Assembly (NCBI GenBank): GCA_017481495.1
Contig: JAFUPC010000031.1
Location: forward strand, 1 to 32,964
Length of the DNA stretch: 32,964 nucleotides
Reading direction: 5' to 3'
Source: Clostridia bacterium
GTDB lineage: Bacteria; Bacillota; Clostridia; Oscillospirales; CAG-272
Translations under genes and position numbers: made by a program
Notes under the pieces: generated by a model
The model's database searches: none
What the model was told of the DNA's origin: nothing
The model's input: only the letters and a program-made list of their open reading frames with translations
Shown: piece by piece, positions 7,022-15,355 of the stretch
Numbering within the stretch: position 1 is the first letter of the stretch
Layout of the letters: the number at the start of each line of letters is the position of its first letter

Positions 7022-8470
7022 TCATTTCTTTGTCCATGTTGACGGAGAAACCGCGAGCACGAGCGGAATGATCTCCAGGCGTCCGAGGAGCATTGCGGCA
7101 CAAAGAACGAGCTTGGAAAAGCCGGAATAGGCGGCGTAGGAGGATGCCGGGCCGACCGCGGCAAATCCCGGGCCGACGTTGTTGAAGCAGGAAACGGCGG
7201 CGGAAAAATTGGTCTCAAAATCGAACGGTTCCAGACACAGAAGCAGAAACACCGCCAGCATCATCGAAAAATACAGGGTCAGATAGGTGGCAAGACTGTC
7301 GATGGCAGACGGCTCTGCCTTTTTGCCGTCGATGTGAACCACGCCGACCGAGCGCGGATGGAGCATCCGGGACAGATCGCGCCGCGCGTTTCCGAACATC
7401 AGCATGATGCGCGAGACCTTCAAGCCGCCTGCCGTGGAGCCGGCACAGCCGCCGATGAACATGAGAATGAACAGAACCCCTTTGGACAGCGACGGCCAGA
7501 GTCCATAATCGGTCGTTGCATATCCGGTGGTCGTGATGACGGATGTGACTTGGAATGCCGCATGGCGCAGGGATGCGGAGAGGGTGTCGTACAGCGGGCG
7601 GATGTCCAGCGTAAGAAGTACCGTCGAAACGGCAATGATACCGAGATAGCACCACAGCTCCGAGGAGCGCAGGACGGGACGGAAGCTGCGGATGAGAAGC
7701 AGGTAATAGAGATTGAAATTCACGCCGCACAGAAGCATGAAGACGGTGATGACCCATTGCAGATAAGGAGAGTAGCCGGCGATTGAGTCTGCTTTGATGC
7801 CGAATCCGCCGGTGCCGGTCGTTGCAAACGCATGGAGCAGACTTTCAAACAGCGGCATTCCGCCAAGACACAACAGTCCCACCATGACCGCCGTCATGAC
7901 GATGTAGATGATATACAGGATTTTCGCCGTTTCGCGGACACGCGGAACCAGCTTGCCGACCACGGGGCCGGGCATTTCCGCGCGCATGATGTGAATGGAG
8001 CGGCCGGAGGAGCCGGACGACGGCACGATCGCCATCATCAGCACCAGCACCCCCATACCGCCGATCCAGTGCGTGAAGCTGCGCCAGAAGAGAAGCCCCC
8101 TCGACAGCACTTCCACATCAGAAAGGATTGAGGCACCGGTGGTCGTGAAGCCGGATACCGTTTCAAAAAACGCATCAATGTAAGAGGGAATCTCGCCGCT
8201 GAAATAAAACGGAAGCGCACCGAGCAAAGACAACCCCAGCCACGACAGCGTGACGATGAGAAATCCTTCCTTTGCGTAGATGACACGGTTTTTCGGCCGC
8301 AGGAACACGGTCAGACAAAGACCTGTGACAAGACAGAGAAAAATCGTAAATGCGAACGCGGTCACACACGCTTCCCCGTACACCGCGGACACCAGAAGCG
8401 GAAACAGCAGCAGTGCCGCTTCCAGTAAAATGATCTGTCCGGTCGTGAAAAATACCATTTTCCGGTTCAT
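7022..8470 (-). CDS. trkH: Trk/Ktr potassium transporter membrane subunit
   Basis: A 482-residue integral membrane protein that forms the potassium-conducting pore of a Trk/Ktr system. The four pore-loop selectivity sequences are visible in order: TTTGAS, TGTGGFG, TTTGYAT and NNVGPG. Each is framed by two hydrophobic helices, giving the usual four M1-P-M2 repeats. The loop GGCAGSTAGGLK, with its conserved glycines and positive residues, is typical of TrkH. The start ATG lies 13 bases after trkA with a GGGGGTG ribosome binding site, so it is the second gene of a trkA-trkH operon. TrkA, the nucleotide-binding regulator, gates it from the cytoplasmic side. No obvious intrinsic terminator follows. 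TrkH or KtrB naming is interchangeable here; the 453-residue double-RCK partner favours Trk. Confidence 0.93.
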   Translation of the reverse strand: MNRKMVFFTTGQIILLEAALLLFPLLVSAVYGEACVTAFAFTIFLCLVTGLCLTVFLRPKNRVIYAKEGFLIVTLSWLGLSLLGALPFYFSGEIPSYIDAFFETVSGFTTTGASILSDVEVLSRGLLFWRSFTHWIGGMGVLVLMMAIVPSSGSSGRSIHIMRAEMPGPVVGKLVPRVRETAKILYIIYIVMTAVMVGLLCLGGMPLFESLLHAFATTGTGGFGIKADSIAGYSPYLQWVITVFMLLCGVNFNLYYLLLIRSFRPVLRSSELWCYLGIIAVSTVLLTLDIRPLYDTLSASLRHAAFQVTSVITTTGYATTDYGLWPSLSKGVLFILMFIGGCAGSTAGGLKVSRIMLMFGNARRDLSRMLHPRSVGVVHIDGKKAEPSAIDSLATYLTLYFSMMLAVFLLLCLEPFDFETNFSAAVSCFNNVGPGFAAVGPASSYAAYSGFSKLVLCAAMLLGRLEIIPLVLAVSPSTWTKK

Positions 8471-8483
8471 TGTGACACCCCCG

Positions 8484-9845
8484 TTATTTCAGAATGTCCG
8501 ACAGATCGCCAAGTCTTTGCTGTGCGGCGATAACGACCACGCGGTCGCCGGCAAGGATGACATCGTTACCGGACGGAAGGATGGGTGTGCGGCCGCGCAT
8601 GATGCCGGCAATCAGGATGCCGGGGCGGATCTGCAGATTTTTGAGTGGAATGCCGATGATGTTCTCCGCATCCGCGCTGACGATAAATTCCAGCGCTTCC
8701 GCTTTGTTGTCGGCGAGATTGTACAGCGTTTCGACGTGACTGCCGCGGGAGTTTTCCAGCGCACGGGCATAACTGACGAGAATGTCCGACATGATGCGGC
8801 GCGGGGAGACGATGCTTTCCAGCCCCAGGTCACCCGCCATTTTTTCCAGTTCCCCGCGGTTGATCTTCGTGATGACCTTCGGAACGCCTCTGGACTGCGC
8901 GAAAATGGAGACGAGAATGTTTTCCTCATCCATGCCGGTCAGAGAGACGAACGCATCCGTTACGCCGAGTCCTTCTTCCAGAAGCAGTTCCTGGTCAGCG
9001 CCGTCGCCGTGGATGATGACCGCGCGCGGGAGCAGGGAACAGAGCTCTTCGCACTGTGCTTCGTCCCGCTCGATGATGCGCACATCCGCACCCGATTCTG
9101 TCAGCCGCCGGGCAAGATAGAACGCCGTGCGCGAGCCGCCCAATATCATGACGGATTTTGCCTGACGGCGCACGATGCCCAGCTCCCGCATCAGGCGCGC
9201 GATCTCCGTGTGGGAAGCGGTCAGACCGATCTTGTCCCCGCATTCCAGCGTGAAATTACCGTCGGGAATGAAGACGTCCTCCCCGCGGCGGACAAAGCAC
9301 ACGAGAATTTTCGCCTTGTAGCGGGTGCGCATTTCCGATAACTTCATGCCGCCGAGTGGCGAGTCGTCGCGCAGATGCAGTTCGATCATTTCGAGATTCT
9401 GCCCCGAAAATTTCTCCACCTTGATGGCAGAGGGCAGACGGAGCATATTGTAAAGCTCTCCCGCCGCCAGCAGCTCCGGATTGACGGACATGGAGAGCCC
9501 CAGCTCCCGCCGCATGAAGTCGAGGGAGTCGTCGTTGTATTCGGGATTGCGGATGCGGGCAATCGTGTGGCGCGCGCCCATCCGCCGTGCGATGAAGCAG
9601 GCGAGCATATTCACTTCGTCGGAGTCCATGACCGCGGCAAACAGATCGGTCTGCTCAATTCCCGCTTCCGCCAGCGTCTCGCAGTCCGCGCCGTTCCCCA
9701 CGACACCGATGACGTCGTAAATGTTGGTGATCTCCTTTATAACCGCGCCGTCCTTGTCCAGCGCCGTCACGTCGTGTCCCTCTGCTGTCAGGCTTGCCAA
9801 TATGGTGGAGCCGATCTTTCCGCATCCGGCTATGATGATCTTCAT
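8484..9845 (-). CDS. trkA: Trk potassium uptake regulator TrkA
   Basis: A 453-residue cytoplasmic regulator made of two RCK units. Each has an N-terminal Rossmann domain (MKIIIAGCGKIGSTIL at residues 1-16 and SVMILGGSRTAFYLARRL near 230) followed by a TrkA-C domain. The acidic residue after the second beta strand (ALDKD, IIERDE) and VGNGAD/IHGDGAD match nucleotide-binding positions. It binds nucleotides and controls the TrkH pore encoded 13 bp downstream. The start is supported by GAGGAA six bases upstream of the ATG. A strong sigma-A promoter is only about 50 bp upstream, so the leader is short (about 42 bases). That leaves no room for a c-di-AMP riboswitch of the kind often found before potassium transporters. 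Confidence 0.94.
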   Translation of the reverse strand: MKIIIAGCGKIGSTILASLTAEGHDVTALDKDGAVIKEITNIYDVIGVVGNGADCETLAEAGIEQTDLFAAVMDSDEVNMLACFIARRMGARHTIARIRNPEYNDDSLDFMRRELGLSMSVNPELLAAGELYNMLRLPSAIKVEKFSGQNLEMIELHLRDDSPLGGMKLSEMRTRYKAKILVCFVRRGEDVFIPDGNFTLECGDKIGLTASHTEIARLMRELGIVRRQAKSVMILGGSRTAFYLARRLTESGADVRIIERDEAQCEELCSLLPRAVIIHGDGADQELLLEEGLGVTDAFVSLTGMDEENILVSIFAQSRGVPKVITKINRGELEKMAGDLGLESIVSPRRIMSDILVSYARALENSRGSHVETLYNLADNKAEALEFIVSADAENIIGIPLKNLQIRPGILIAGIMRGRTPILPSGNDVILAGDRVVVIAAQQRLGDLSDILK

Positions 9846-9893
9846 GGTAAATTCCTCATTTGCGTAGATATGGTATATATTATATAATGATAT

Positions 9894-9922
9894 AATATAT
9901 CACAAAATATGGCGTTTGTCAA
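9894..9922 (-). promoter_or_regulatory. Sigma-A promoter of trkA-trkH
   Basis: TTGACA (9922-9917, minus strand) and TATATT (9899-9894) are 17 bases apart, a near-consensus promoter. The start site is expected near 9887, giving a 42-base leader. It is divergent from the asd promoter about 115 bp away. Confidence 0.85.
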
Positions 9923-10037
9923 GTACCAATCAGATGGTGGGAGAGGGTTTGCGGGCAAAGTTGTCAACAGGATGTGCAGATTTGCTTTCCCGGATGAAAT
10001 TTTTCCGTTGCATCTTCATCATTTCCGCGCCATCCCC

Positions 10038-10066
10038 TTGACAACCCCCCATAAAAATGGTATAAT
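10038..10066 (+). promoter_or_regulatory. Sigma-A promoter of asd
   Basis: TTGACA (10038-10043), a 17-base spacer and TATAAT (10061-10066), with TGG before the -10. This is a full-consensus promoter about 50 bases upstream of asd. The leader is too short for a lysine riboswitch. The 10119 start is preceded by GAAAGG. Confidence 0.88.
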
Positions 10067-10118
10067 AATATATATCTATATGAAAAAGAAATCCCGTTTT
10101 TGAAAGGTTGGATGAGAT

Positions 10119-11216
10119 ATGATTCAGTTAGAGAAGAAGCTTCGTGCGTGTGTGGTCGGCGCGACCGGTATGGTCGGACAGAGATTCATCACTCTGCTTG
10201 AAAATCACCCCTTCTTCTGTGTGACAAAGCTTGCGGCAAGCCCCCGTTCTGCCGGAAAGACCTATACCGAGGCGCTCGGCGGCAGATGGAAGATGAAGAC
10301 CGCGATGCCCGCGCGCGTTGCCGACATGGTGATGGTCGATGCGTGGAACATTGAGGAGACCTGCCGTGACATCGACGTCATTTTCTGTGCCATCAACTAC
10401 GACAAAAACGAGACAAAGGCATTGGAAGAGGCATATGCAAAGGCGGAAGTCCCGGTCATTTCCAACAACTCCGCACACCGCTGGACACCCGACGTTCCGA
10501 TGGTCATCCCGGAGATCAACGCAGACCATTTTGCTGTCATCGAAGACCAGAAAAAGCGCCTTGGCACCAAGCACGGCTTCATCGCCGTCAAGCCGAACTG
10601 CTCCATTCAGGCATACGTTCCGGCACTGAACGCGCTCAGACAGTTTGAGCCGTATGAGGTCGTCGCAACGACCTATCAGGCGATCTCCGGCGCGGGCAAG
10701 ACGTTCAACGAGTGGCCCGAGATGATCGACAACGTCATCCCCTACATCGGCGGCGAGGAAGAAAAGTCCGAGCAGGAACCGCTCAAAATCTGGGGCACAC
10801 ACGAAAACGGTGAAATTGTCAAGGCAAAGGAACCCGTCATCACGACGCAGTGCATCCGTGTTCCCGTCTCCGACGGCCACATGGCGGCAGTCTTTGTGAA
10901 GTTCAGACGGAAGCCGACCAAGGAGCAGATCCTCGATGCCTGGAAGAACTACAAGGGTGTGCCGCAGGAGTACGACCTGCCCTCCGCACCGAAGCAGTTC
11001 ATCACCTATTTTGAGGAAGACAACCGTCCGCAGGCGGCACTTGACCGCGACACCGAGGGCGGCATGGGTGTCTGTGCCGGCCGTCTGCGCGAGGATACCG
11101 TCTACGACTACAAGTTCGTCGGTCTTGCGCACAACACCCTGCGCGGCGCTGCCGGCGGTGCCGTTCTCGAAGCGGAAACGCTCGTGGCACTCGGCTATAT
11201 CACCGCAAAAAATTAA
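10119..11216 (+). CDS. asd: Aspartate-semialdehyde dehydrogenase
   Basis: Catalyses NADPH-dependent reduction of aspartyl phosphate to aspartate semialdehyde, the branch point to lysine/diaminopimelate, threonine and methionine. The 365-residue protein has the NADP-binding GATGMVGQRF (residues 13-22), the LAASPRSAGK signature, and the catalytic cysteine in KPNCSIQ (about residue 161). QAISGAGK and the C-terminal histidine region VSDGHMAAVFV complete the site. RSAGK and PNCSIQ place it with the archaeal/fungal-type ASADH rather than the classical proteobacterial one; this variant also occurs in many Clostridia. It has its own strong promoter. A weak hairpin separates it from the following regulator gene. 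Its use of highly preferred codons fits high expression. Confidence 0.95.
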   Translation: MIQLEKKLRACVVGATGMVGQRFITLLENHPFFCVTKLAASPRSAGKTYTEALGGRWKMKTAMPARVADMVMVDAWNIEETCRDIDVIFCAINYDKNETKALEEAYAKAEVPVISNNSAHRWTPDVPMVIPEINADHFAVIEDQKKRLGTKHGFIAVKPNCSIQAYVPALNALRQFEPYEVVATTYQAISGAGKTFNEWPEMIDNVIPYIGGEEEKSEQEPLKIWGTHENGEIVKAKEPVITTQCIRVPVSDGHMAAVFVKFRRKPTKEQILDAWKNYKGVPQEYDLPSAPKQFITYFEEDNRPQAALDRDTEGGMGVCAGRLREDTVYDYKFVGLAHNTLRGAAGGAVLEAETLVALGYITAKN

Positions 11217-11228
11217 AATAACACAGAT

Positions 11229-11264
11229 ACCGCAGTTTGTCATTTCCGGCTTCCTGCGGTTTTC
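11229..11264 (+). terminator. Weak terminator-like hairpin after asd
   Basis: ACCGCAG (11229-11235) pairs with CTGCGGT (11254-11260) across an 18-base loop and is followed by TTTCTG. The stem is short and the T-run poor, so it may only attenuate transcription into the RpiR gene, which starts 28 bases after the stem. Confidence 0.4.
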
Positions 11265-11288
11265 TGCCATACAGGATGATTTGATAAC

Positions 11289-12158
11289 ATGACAGACATT
11301 CTCACAAAAATCGAGACCATGATGCCCGGCTTTTCCAAAGGTCAGAAGCTGATCGCCAATTATATGCTGGAGCACTACGACAAAGCGGCGTACATGACCG
11401 CATCAAAGCTGGGAGCTGTGGTCAAGGTCTCGGAATCGACCGTGGTGCGCTTTGCAAACGAGCTGGGCTTTGACGGCTATCCCGAGCTTCAGCGATCCTT
11501 GCAGGAGCTCATCCGCACCAAGCTGACCTCCGTCCAGCGCATCGAGATCACAAACGACCGCATCGGCGACGGCGAAGTCCTTGCCAAAATTTTGACCGGT
11601 GACATCGAAAAGATCCGCGGCACGCTCGAGGGTCTTGACCCGGGGGCCTTTGATGCGGCGGTCGATGCGATCCTCTCGGCAAAACACATCTATATTTCCG
11701 GAATGCGCTCCGCATCGCTCCTCTCCGGCTTTCTCGGCTATTATTTCAGCCTGATGTTCCCCGATGTCCGCACGGTGCAGGCGACCAGCTCCTCCGAGAT
11801 GTTTGAGCAGCTGTTCCGCATTGACAAAGGCGATGTTTTCATCGGCATCAGCTTTCCCCGCTATTCCAAGCGTATCATCAACGCCATCGACTATGCCAAG
11901 GCGCGGGGGGCGGTCACTGTTGCCCTGACCGACAGCGAGGCATCCCCGCTTGCCGCAGGAGCGGATCATCTGCTGATCGCGCGCAGTGATATGGCATCGT
12001 TCGTCGATTCCTATGTGGCGCCCCTGTCTGTCATCAATGCGCTGATCGTCGCGATCTCGCGCAAGAAGCAGGAGGAGGTCTCCGAGACCTTTGAAAAGCT
12101 GGAAGCGGTCTGGGAAGAATACGACGTCTATGCAAAGGGCAATGGTAAAAATGGCTGA
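11289..12158 (+). CDS. RpiR/MurR-family transcriptional regulator
   Basis: A 289-residue regulator with two parts. Residues 1-77 form the RpiR helix-turn-helix domain (LGAVVKVSESTVVRFANELGFDGYPEL is the recognition region). Residues of about 120-260 form a SIS sugar-phosphate isomerase fold (HIYISGMRSASLLSGFLGYYF, IGISFPRYSKRIINAIDYAKARGAVTVALTDSEASPLA), which usually binds a phosphosugar effector. The regulated pathway is not evident, because its neighbours are asd upstream and a flavoprotein overlapping by 8 bases downstream. The overlap means the flavoprotein is probably co-translated. No strong ribosome binding site is seen upstream of ATG 11289; the preceding bases are GATGATTTGATAAC. 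Confidence 0.9.
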   Translation: MTDILTKIETMMPGFSKGQKLIANYMLEHYDKAAYMTASKLGAVVKVSESTVVRFANELGFDGYPELQRSLQELIRTKLTSVQRIEITNDRIGDGEVLAKILTGDIEKIRGTLEGLDPGAFDAAVDAILSAKHIYISGMRSASLLSGFLGYYFSLMFPDVRTVQATSSSEMFEQLFRIDKGDVFIGISFPRYSKRIINAIDYAKARGAVTVALTDSEASPLAAGADHLLIARSDMASFVDSYVAPLSVINALIVAISRKKQEEVSETFEKLEAVWEEYDVYAKGNGKNG

Positions 12159-13434
12159 CAACACAAAGATCAGAATCGCCGTCATCGGCGGCGGCGCGGC
12201 GGGAATGCTTGCGGCGTCGGAAGCGGCGTACTGGGGCGCTGACGTCACGCTGTACGAAAAGAATCCCCGGCTCGGCAAAAAGCTCGCCATCACAGGCAAG
12301 GGGCGGTGCAACGTCACAAACGACTGCACCCCCGACGAGTTTCTGAAATCCGTTCCAACGAATCCCCGCTTTCTGTACAGCGCGATCAATGGCTTTCCGC
12401 CGGAGGAAACGAAGAACCTGTTTGCATATCTCGGCGTTCCTGTCAAGACCGAGCGCGGAAACCGCGTGTTTCCCGTCTCCGACAACGCGCACGACATTGT
12501 GGATGCCCTCATCCGCCGGATGCGCGATGCCGGGGTACACATCCGCCACGAAGCGGTGACAAAACTGCTGACAGCAGAAGAGTCGGACACCCCGAAACCG
12601 GGTACGGAAGACGGCATTTCCCGCATCACCGGCGTGGAAACGACCACGGGGAAATATCCCTTTGACCGTGTCATCGTCGCAACGGGCGGAATGTCCTATC
12701 CCGGAACCGGCTCGACCGGCGACGGCTACCGCTTTGCGCGGGACTGCGGCATTTCCGTCACGGACTTGCACCCGTCCCTTGTTCCCATCGTCTGCCGCGA
12801 ACCCGTCTGCCGGGAAATGATGGGACTGTCTTTGCGCAATACCGCCCTGAAAATTACGCTCGGAGAGGGCGGGAAGCCGGTGTACGAGGATTTCGGCGAA
12901 ATGCTGTTCACGCACTTCGGCGTGTCGGGGCCGATGATCCTGTCCGCTTCCGCGCACCTTGACAAAAAACGCATCGGGGAGTACGTTCTGCATCTCGACT
13001 TAAAGCCCGCGCTTGACGAAAAAACGCTGGATGCCCGTATTCTCTCCGATTTTTCGGCGGCGAACAACAAGAATTTCTCCAACGTCATCGGCGGTCTCGT
13101 CCCGCAGAAGATGATCGCCCCCATCACACGCCTGTCCGGCATCGCACCGGAAACGAAATGCAACGCCGTCACCAAAGAACAGCGGCGGGCACTGCTCGAA
13201 ACGCTGAAAGATTTCCGCATCCACACAAGAGGCTTCCGCCCGATCGACGAAGCCATCGTCACCTCCGGCGGGGTCTCCACGAAAGCACTTTCCCCGAAAA
13301 CGATGGAAGCGAAGTCCGTGCGGGGTCTCTATTTCGCCGGCGAGGTCATCGACGTCGATGCCTACACAGGCGGGTTCAATCTGCAGATCGCTTTCTCCAC
13401 CGCCATCGCCGCCGCGCACGCGGCAGCGGAGTAA
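12151..13434 (+). CDS. HI0933/BaiN-family FAD-dependent oxidoreductase
   Basis: A 427-residue flavoprotein of the HI0933 (YhiN, BaiN-like) group. It has an N-terminal Rossmann FAD site (VIGGGAAGMLAASEAA, about residues 11-26), the family signature GKGRCNVTN (about residues 50-58), the mid-protein VIVATGGMSYPGTGSTGDGY, and the closing FAD motif GLYFAGEVIDVDAYTGGFNLQIAFSTA. Some relatives reduce bile-acid intermediates or act as aminoacetone oxidases, but for most the substrate is unknown. ATG 12151 is preferred: homology begins right after it, and it overlaps the RpiR stop by eight bases with AAAGGG upstream. Longer in-frame starts at 12091 and 12142 would only add RpiR-overlapping sequence. 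Confidence 0.9.
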   Translation: MADNTKIRIAVIGGGAAGMLAASEAAYWGADVTLYEKNPRLGKKLAITGKGRCNVTNDCTPDEFLKSVPTNPRFLYSAINGFPPEETKNLFAYLGVPVKTERGNRVFPVSDNAHDIVDALIRRMRDAGVHIRHEAVTKLLTAEESDTPKPGTEDGISRITGVETTTGKYPFDRVIVATGGMSYPGTGSTGDGYRFARDCGISVTDLHPSLVPIVCREPVCREMMGLSLRNTALKITLGEGGKPVYEDFGEMLFTHFGVSGPMILSASAHLDKKRIGEYVLHLDLKPALDEKTLDARILSDFSAANNKNFSNVIGGLVPQKMIAPITRLSGIAPETKCNAVTKEQRRALLETLKDFRIHTRGFRPIDEAIVTSGGVSTKALSPKTMEAKSVRGLYFAGEVIDVDAYTGGFNLQIAFSTAIAAAHAAAE

Positions 13435-13441
13435 TATCAGC

Positions 13442-13466
13442 ATATTTCGTCCATCAGACGAAATAT
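13442..13466. repeat. Perfect hairpin ATATTTCGTC/GACGAAATAT
   Basis: A 10-bp stem with loop CATCA, starting 8 bases after the flavoprotein stop. The same arms occur at 20215-20239 with a different loop. No T-run follows, so it is not a standard terminator, though it could protect the 3' end of the transcript. Confidence 0.65.
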
Positions 13467-13505
13467 ATCATTGCGGTCACCTTAAGAAAAACGGCATTCA
13501 TCACG

Positions 13506-13666
13506 TCTGTAGGGGCGCCCATATGGTTTCGCTTTGCGAAACCTTGCGTCCGTTACCAAACGATATGCAGGCGATATCGTTTGAAAAACATATATCAATG
13601 TTATTTGTCATAATATTTCGACATCATAGCCATATGTTACGGATGCCCAATGGGCGCCCCTACAGA
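13506..13666. mobile_element. 161-bp MITE-like element with 17-bp terminal inverted repeats
   Basis: TCTGTAGGGGCGCCCAT (13506-13522) and its exact reverse complement (13650-13666) bound a non-coding, AT-richer interior. The interior carries the hairpins GGTTTCGC/GCGAAACC (13525-13543) and AAACGATAT/ATATCGTTT (13558-13582). It also holds an AACATAT...ATATGTT pairing. The end sequence extended inward (TGTAGGGGCGCCCATT, then GGGCRTCCG) also occurs at 30060-30085. There is no transposase, so any movement would need enzymes in trans. The rest of 13435-13740 holds only the ribosome binding site for the next gene. Confidence 0.7.
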
Positions 13667-13740
13667 GTTAGAGAAAGCACGTTCCCGTCCTTTAAGTTGA
13701 CAACATCACCCCCAAAAATCCCCCGAAAGGAGCCACCCCA

Positions 13741-14028
13741 CTGTCCCAGATCCTCTCCGTCATGAAATCCGTCTTCCTCATCGGCTGTGCCGTGGACAGA
13801 CTGGTCAGCCGGCTGACGGCGGAATATACGCTGAAACGCACACACCGCATCCCCGACAGCGCGCAGAACGGCGGGATCCGGTATTCCCACGCGGGAAAGC
13901 ACGGTGAAGTCACCGTCGGATACGCAGGACAGTCTTCTGTAAACGGTATCCTCTCCGCCGCGGGATACGCGCTCATCGCGGGTATCTGTTACGCCATATT
14001 CAAGAGAAAGGAATCTGAATCCAAATGA
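13741..14028 (+). CDS. Small predicted membrane-anchored protein, possible CTG start
   Basis: Not a recognised family. From the in-frame CTG at 13741 the product is 95 residues (SQILSVMKSVFLIG near the start); from ATG 13762 it is 88. The CTG is favoured because AAAGGAG ends exactly eight bases before it, while nothing suitable precedes the ATG. It has a hydrophobic stretch near the C-terminus (ILSAAGYALIAGICYAIF) followed by the basic KRKESESK tail, which fits a single membrane anchor. Its stop overlaps the cmk start as ATGA, so it is the first gene of the cmk-plsC-ispH/rpsA unit and translation of cmk is probably coupled to it. It begins just after a MITE-like element. TTGACA at 13697 lacks a -10 partner. 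Confidence 0.65.
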   Translation: MSQILSVMKSVFLIGCAVDRLVSRLTAEYTLKRTHRIPDSAQNGGIRYSHAGKHGEVTVGYAGQSSVNGILSAAGYALIAGICYAIFKRKESESK

Positions 14029-14702
14029 TCAATATCGCCATTGACGGCCCCTCCGGAGCCGGAAAAAGCACGGTCGCAAAGGCACTTGCAAAGGAGCTTC
14101 ACTTCGTCTACGTGGACACGGGCGCGATGTACCGCTCCATCGGACTGTATACAAGAGGCGCGGGTGTCGCACTGGCTTCCGTGAACGCGGAGACGGTCGT
14201 GCCGCTTTTGGCACATATCACCGTTTCGCTTGCCTATGCAGAGGACGGTTCCCAGCACGTTTATCTCAACGGAGAGGACGTTTCCGCCGCCATCCGCGAA
14301 AACGAGATCTCCCTTTACGCTTCCGCCGTGTCGAAAATTCCGGAGGTGCGCGCGCATCTTCTTTCCCTGCAAAGAGAAATGGCGCAGAAGCACAACGTCA
14401 TCATGGACGGCCGCGACATCGGAACCGTGATCCTGCCCGATGCACAGCTGAAAATCTTTCTATTTGCTTCTGCTGCGGCACGGGCAAGACGGCGCACGGA
14501 CGAGCTTCACGAGCGCGGACAGGCGGCAGACTATGAGACGATCCTTGCCGAGATCAACGCCCGCGACGAGCAGGACCGCACCCGCGACATTGCCCCCGCC
14601 GTTCCCGCAGACGATGCCGTCAAAATGGACAACTCGGACATGACGATCGAAGAAAACGTCGCCGCCATCCGGGCATTGCTGGTACAGCGGAATCTGATAT
14701 AA
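14025..14702 (+). CDS. cmk: Cytidylate kinase
   Basis: Phosphorylates CMP and dCMP with ATP in the cytoplasm. The 225-residue protein has the P-loop GPSGAGKST (residues 8-16), the substrate-binding VDTGAMYRSIGLY, the MDGRDIGTVILPDA motif and the lid-region arginines in ARARRRTDEL. RDEQDRTRDIAP near residue 185 matches the family. The length is typical. Its start overlaps the preceding small gene, and plsC follows 11 bp later. The order cmk-plsC-ispH-rpsA is common in Clostridia. Confidence 0.96.
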   Translation: MINIAIDGPSGAGKSTVAKALAKELHFVYVDTGAMYRSIGLYTRGAGVALASVNAETVVPLLAHITVSLAYAEDGSQHVYLNGEDVSAAIRENEISLYASAVSKIPEVRAHLLSLQREMAQKHNVIMDGRDIGTVILPDAQLKIFLFASAAARARRRTDELHERGQAADYETILAEINARDEQDRTRDIAPAVPADDAVKMDNSDMTIEENVAAIRALLVQRNLI

Positions 14703-14713
14703 GGAAGGGACTT

Positions 14714-15355
14714 ATGGGTTTTTACGATACTATGATCAAATACGTCGGCGGCATCGTGCGCGGCATCTACCGCGTGACACTCGTCGGCAAAGAGAACATT
14801 CCCCCCGACACCGAGGACAACGCCGCACCCGCGTATCTGCTCTGCGCAAACCACCAGGGGCTTCTTGACCCGTTCGTCATCGGCGCGACCATCCGGGTAA
14901 AAATTTACTGGATGGCAAAGGAGTCGCTGTTCCGTGTGCCCATTGTCAAACAGATCATCGAGGCGTTCGGCGCGTATCCCGTTTCCCGCGGGACGGGGGA
15001 CGTCGGTGCCATCAAAAAGAGCGTGGAACTGCTCAAAAACCACAAAAGCGTCGGCATCTTCCCGCAGGGACACCGCAATCCCGGCATTGATCTGCGCAGG
15101 ACCGAGATCCGCCACGGCGCCGGCATGATGGCGTTCCGCGCGGAATGCGACGTTCTGCCGGTCTGCATTGCGACGAAAAACCGCCGCCTGCGGCCGTTCC
15201 AGAAAACCGCCATCCTCGTCGGGGAACGCATTCCGTTTTCCGAGCTTGGTCTTTTGGAGGGCAATTCCGAATCCTACCGCCGCGCGACGGAGCTGGTCTT
15301 TGACCGCATTTGCCGCCTGTCGGAGGACTACCGGAGTACACAAGGATGGAATTGA
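14714..15355 (+). CDS. plsC: 1-acyl-sn-glycerol-3-phosphate acyltransferase (PlsC family)
   Basis: A 213-residue acyltransferase that would add the second acyl chain to lysophosphatidic acid at the membrane during phospholipid synthesis. Motif I is NHQGLLD, the catalytic H-x4-D type. YPVSRGTGDVGAIKKS holds motif II. Motif III reads FPQGHRNPG rather than the usual FPEGTRS, so the conserved glutamate is replaced by glutamine, an unusual substitution. The remaining fold (VLPVCIATKNRRLRPF, motif IV region) is conserved. A ribosome binding site AAGGAAGGG precedes ATG 14714. It overlaps the ispH-rpsA start by ten bases. Confidence 0.88.
   Translation: MGFYDTMIKYVGGIVRGIYRVTLVGKENIPPDTEDNAAPAYLLCANHQGLLDPFVIGATIRVKIYWMAKESLFRVPIVKQIIEAFGAYPVSRGTGDVGAIKKSVELLKNHKSVGIFPQGHRNPGIDLRRTEIRHGAGMMAFRAECDVLPVCIATKNRRLRPFQKTAILVGERIPFSELGLLEGNSESYRRATELVFDRICRLSEDYRSTQGWN

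Noticed and set aside
8280..9341. Plus-strand open frame of 353 codons opposite trkA/trkH
   Set aside because: It is a shadow of two well-supported genes, and no ribosome binding site or domain is present.
10044..10118. Lysine riboswitch before asd
   Set aside because: The leader is only about 45 bases, far shorter than the riboswitch, and no matching conserved core is visible.
10128..11375. Minus-strand open frame of 415 codons opposite asd
   Set aside because: It is antisense to a gene with full catalytic motifs and a consensus promoter; the predicted product is not protein-like.
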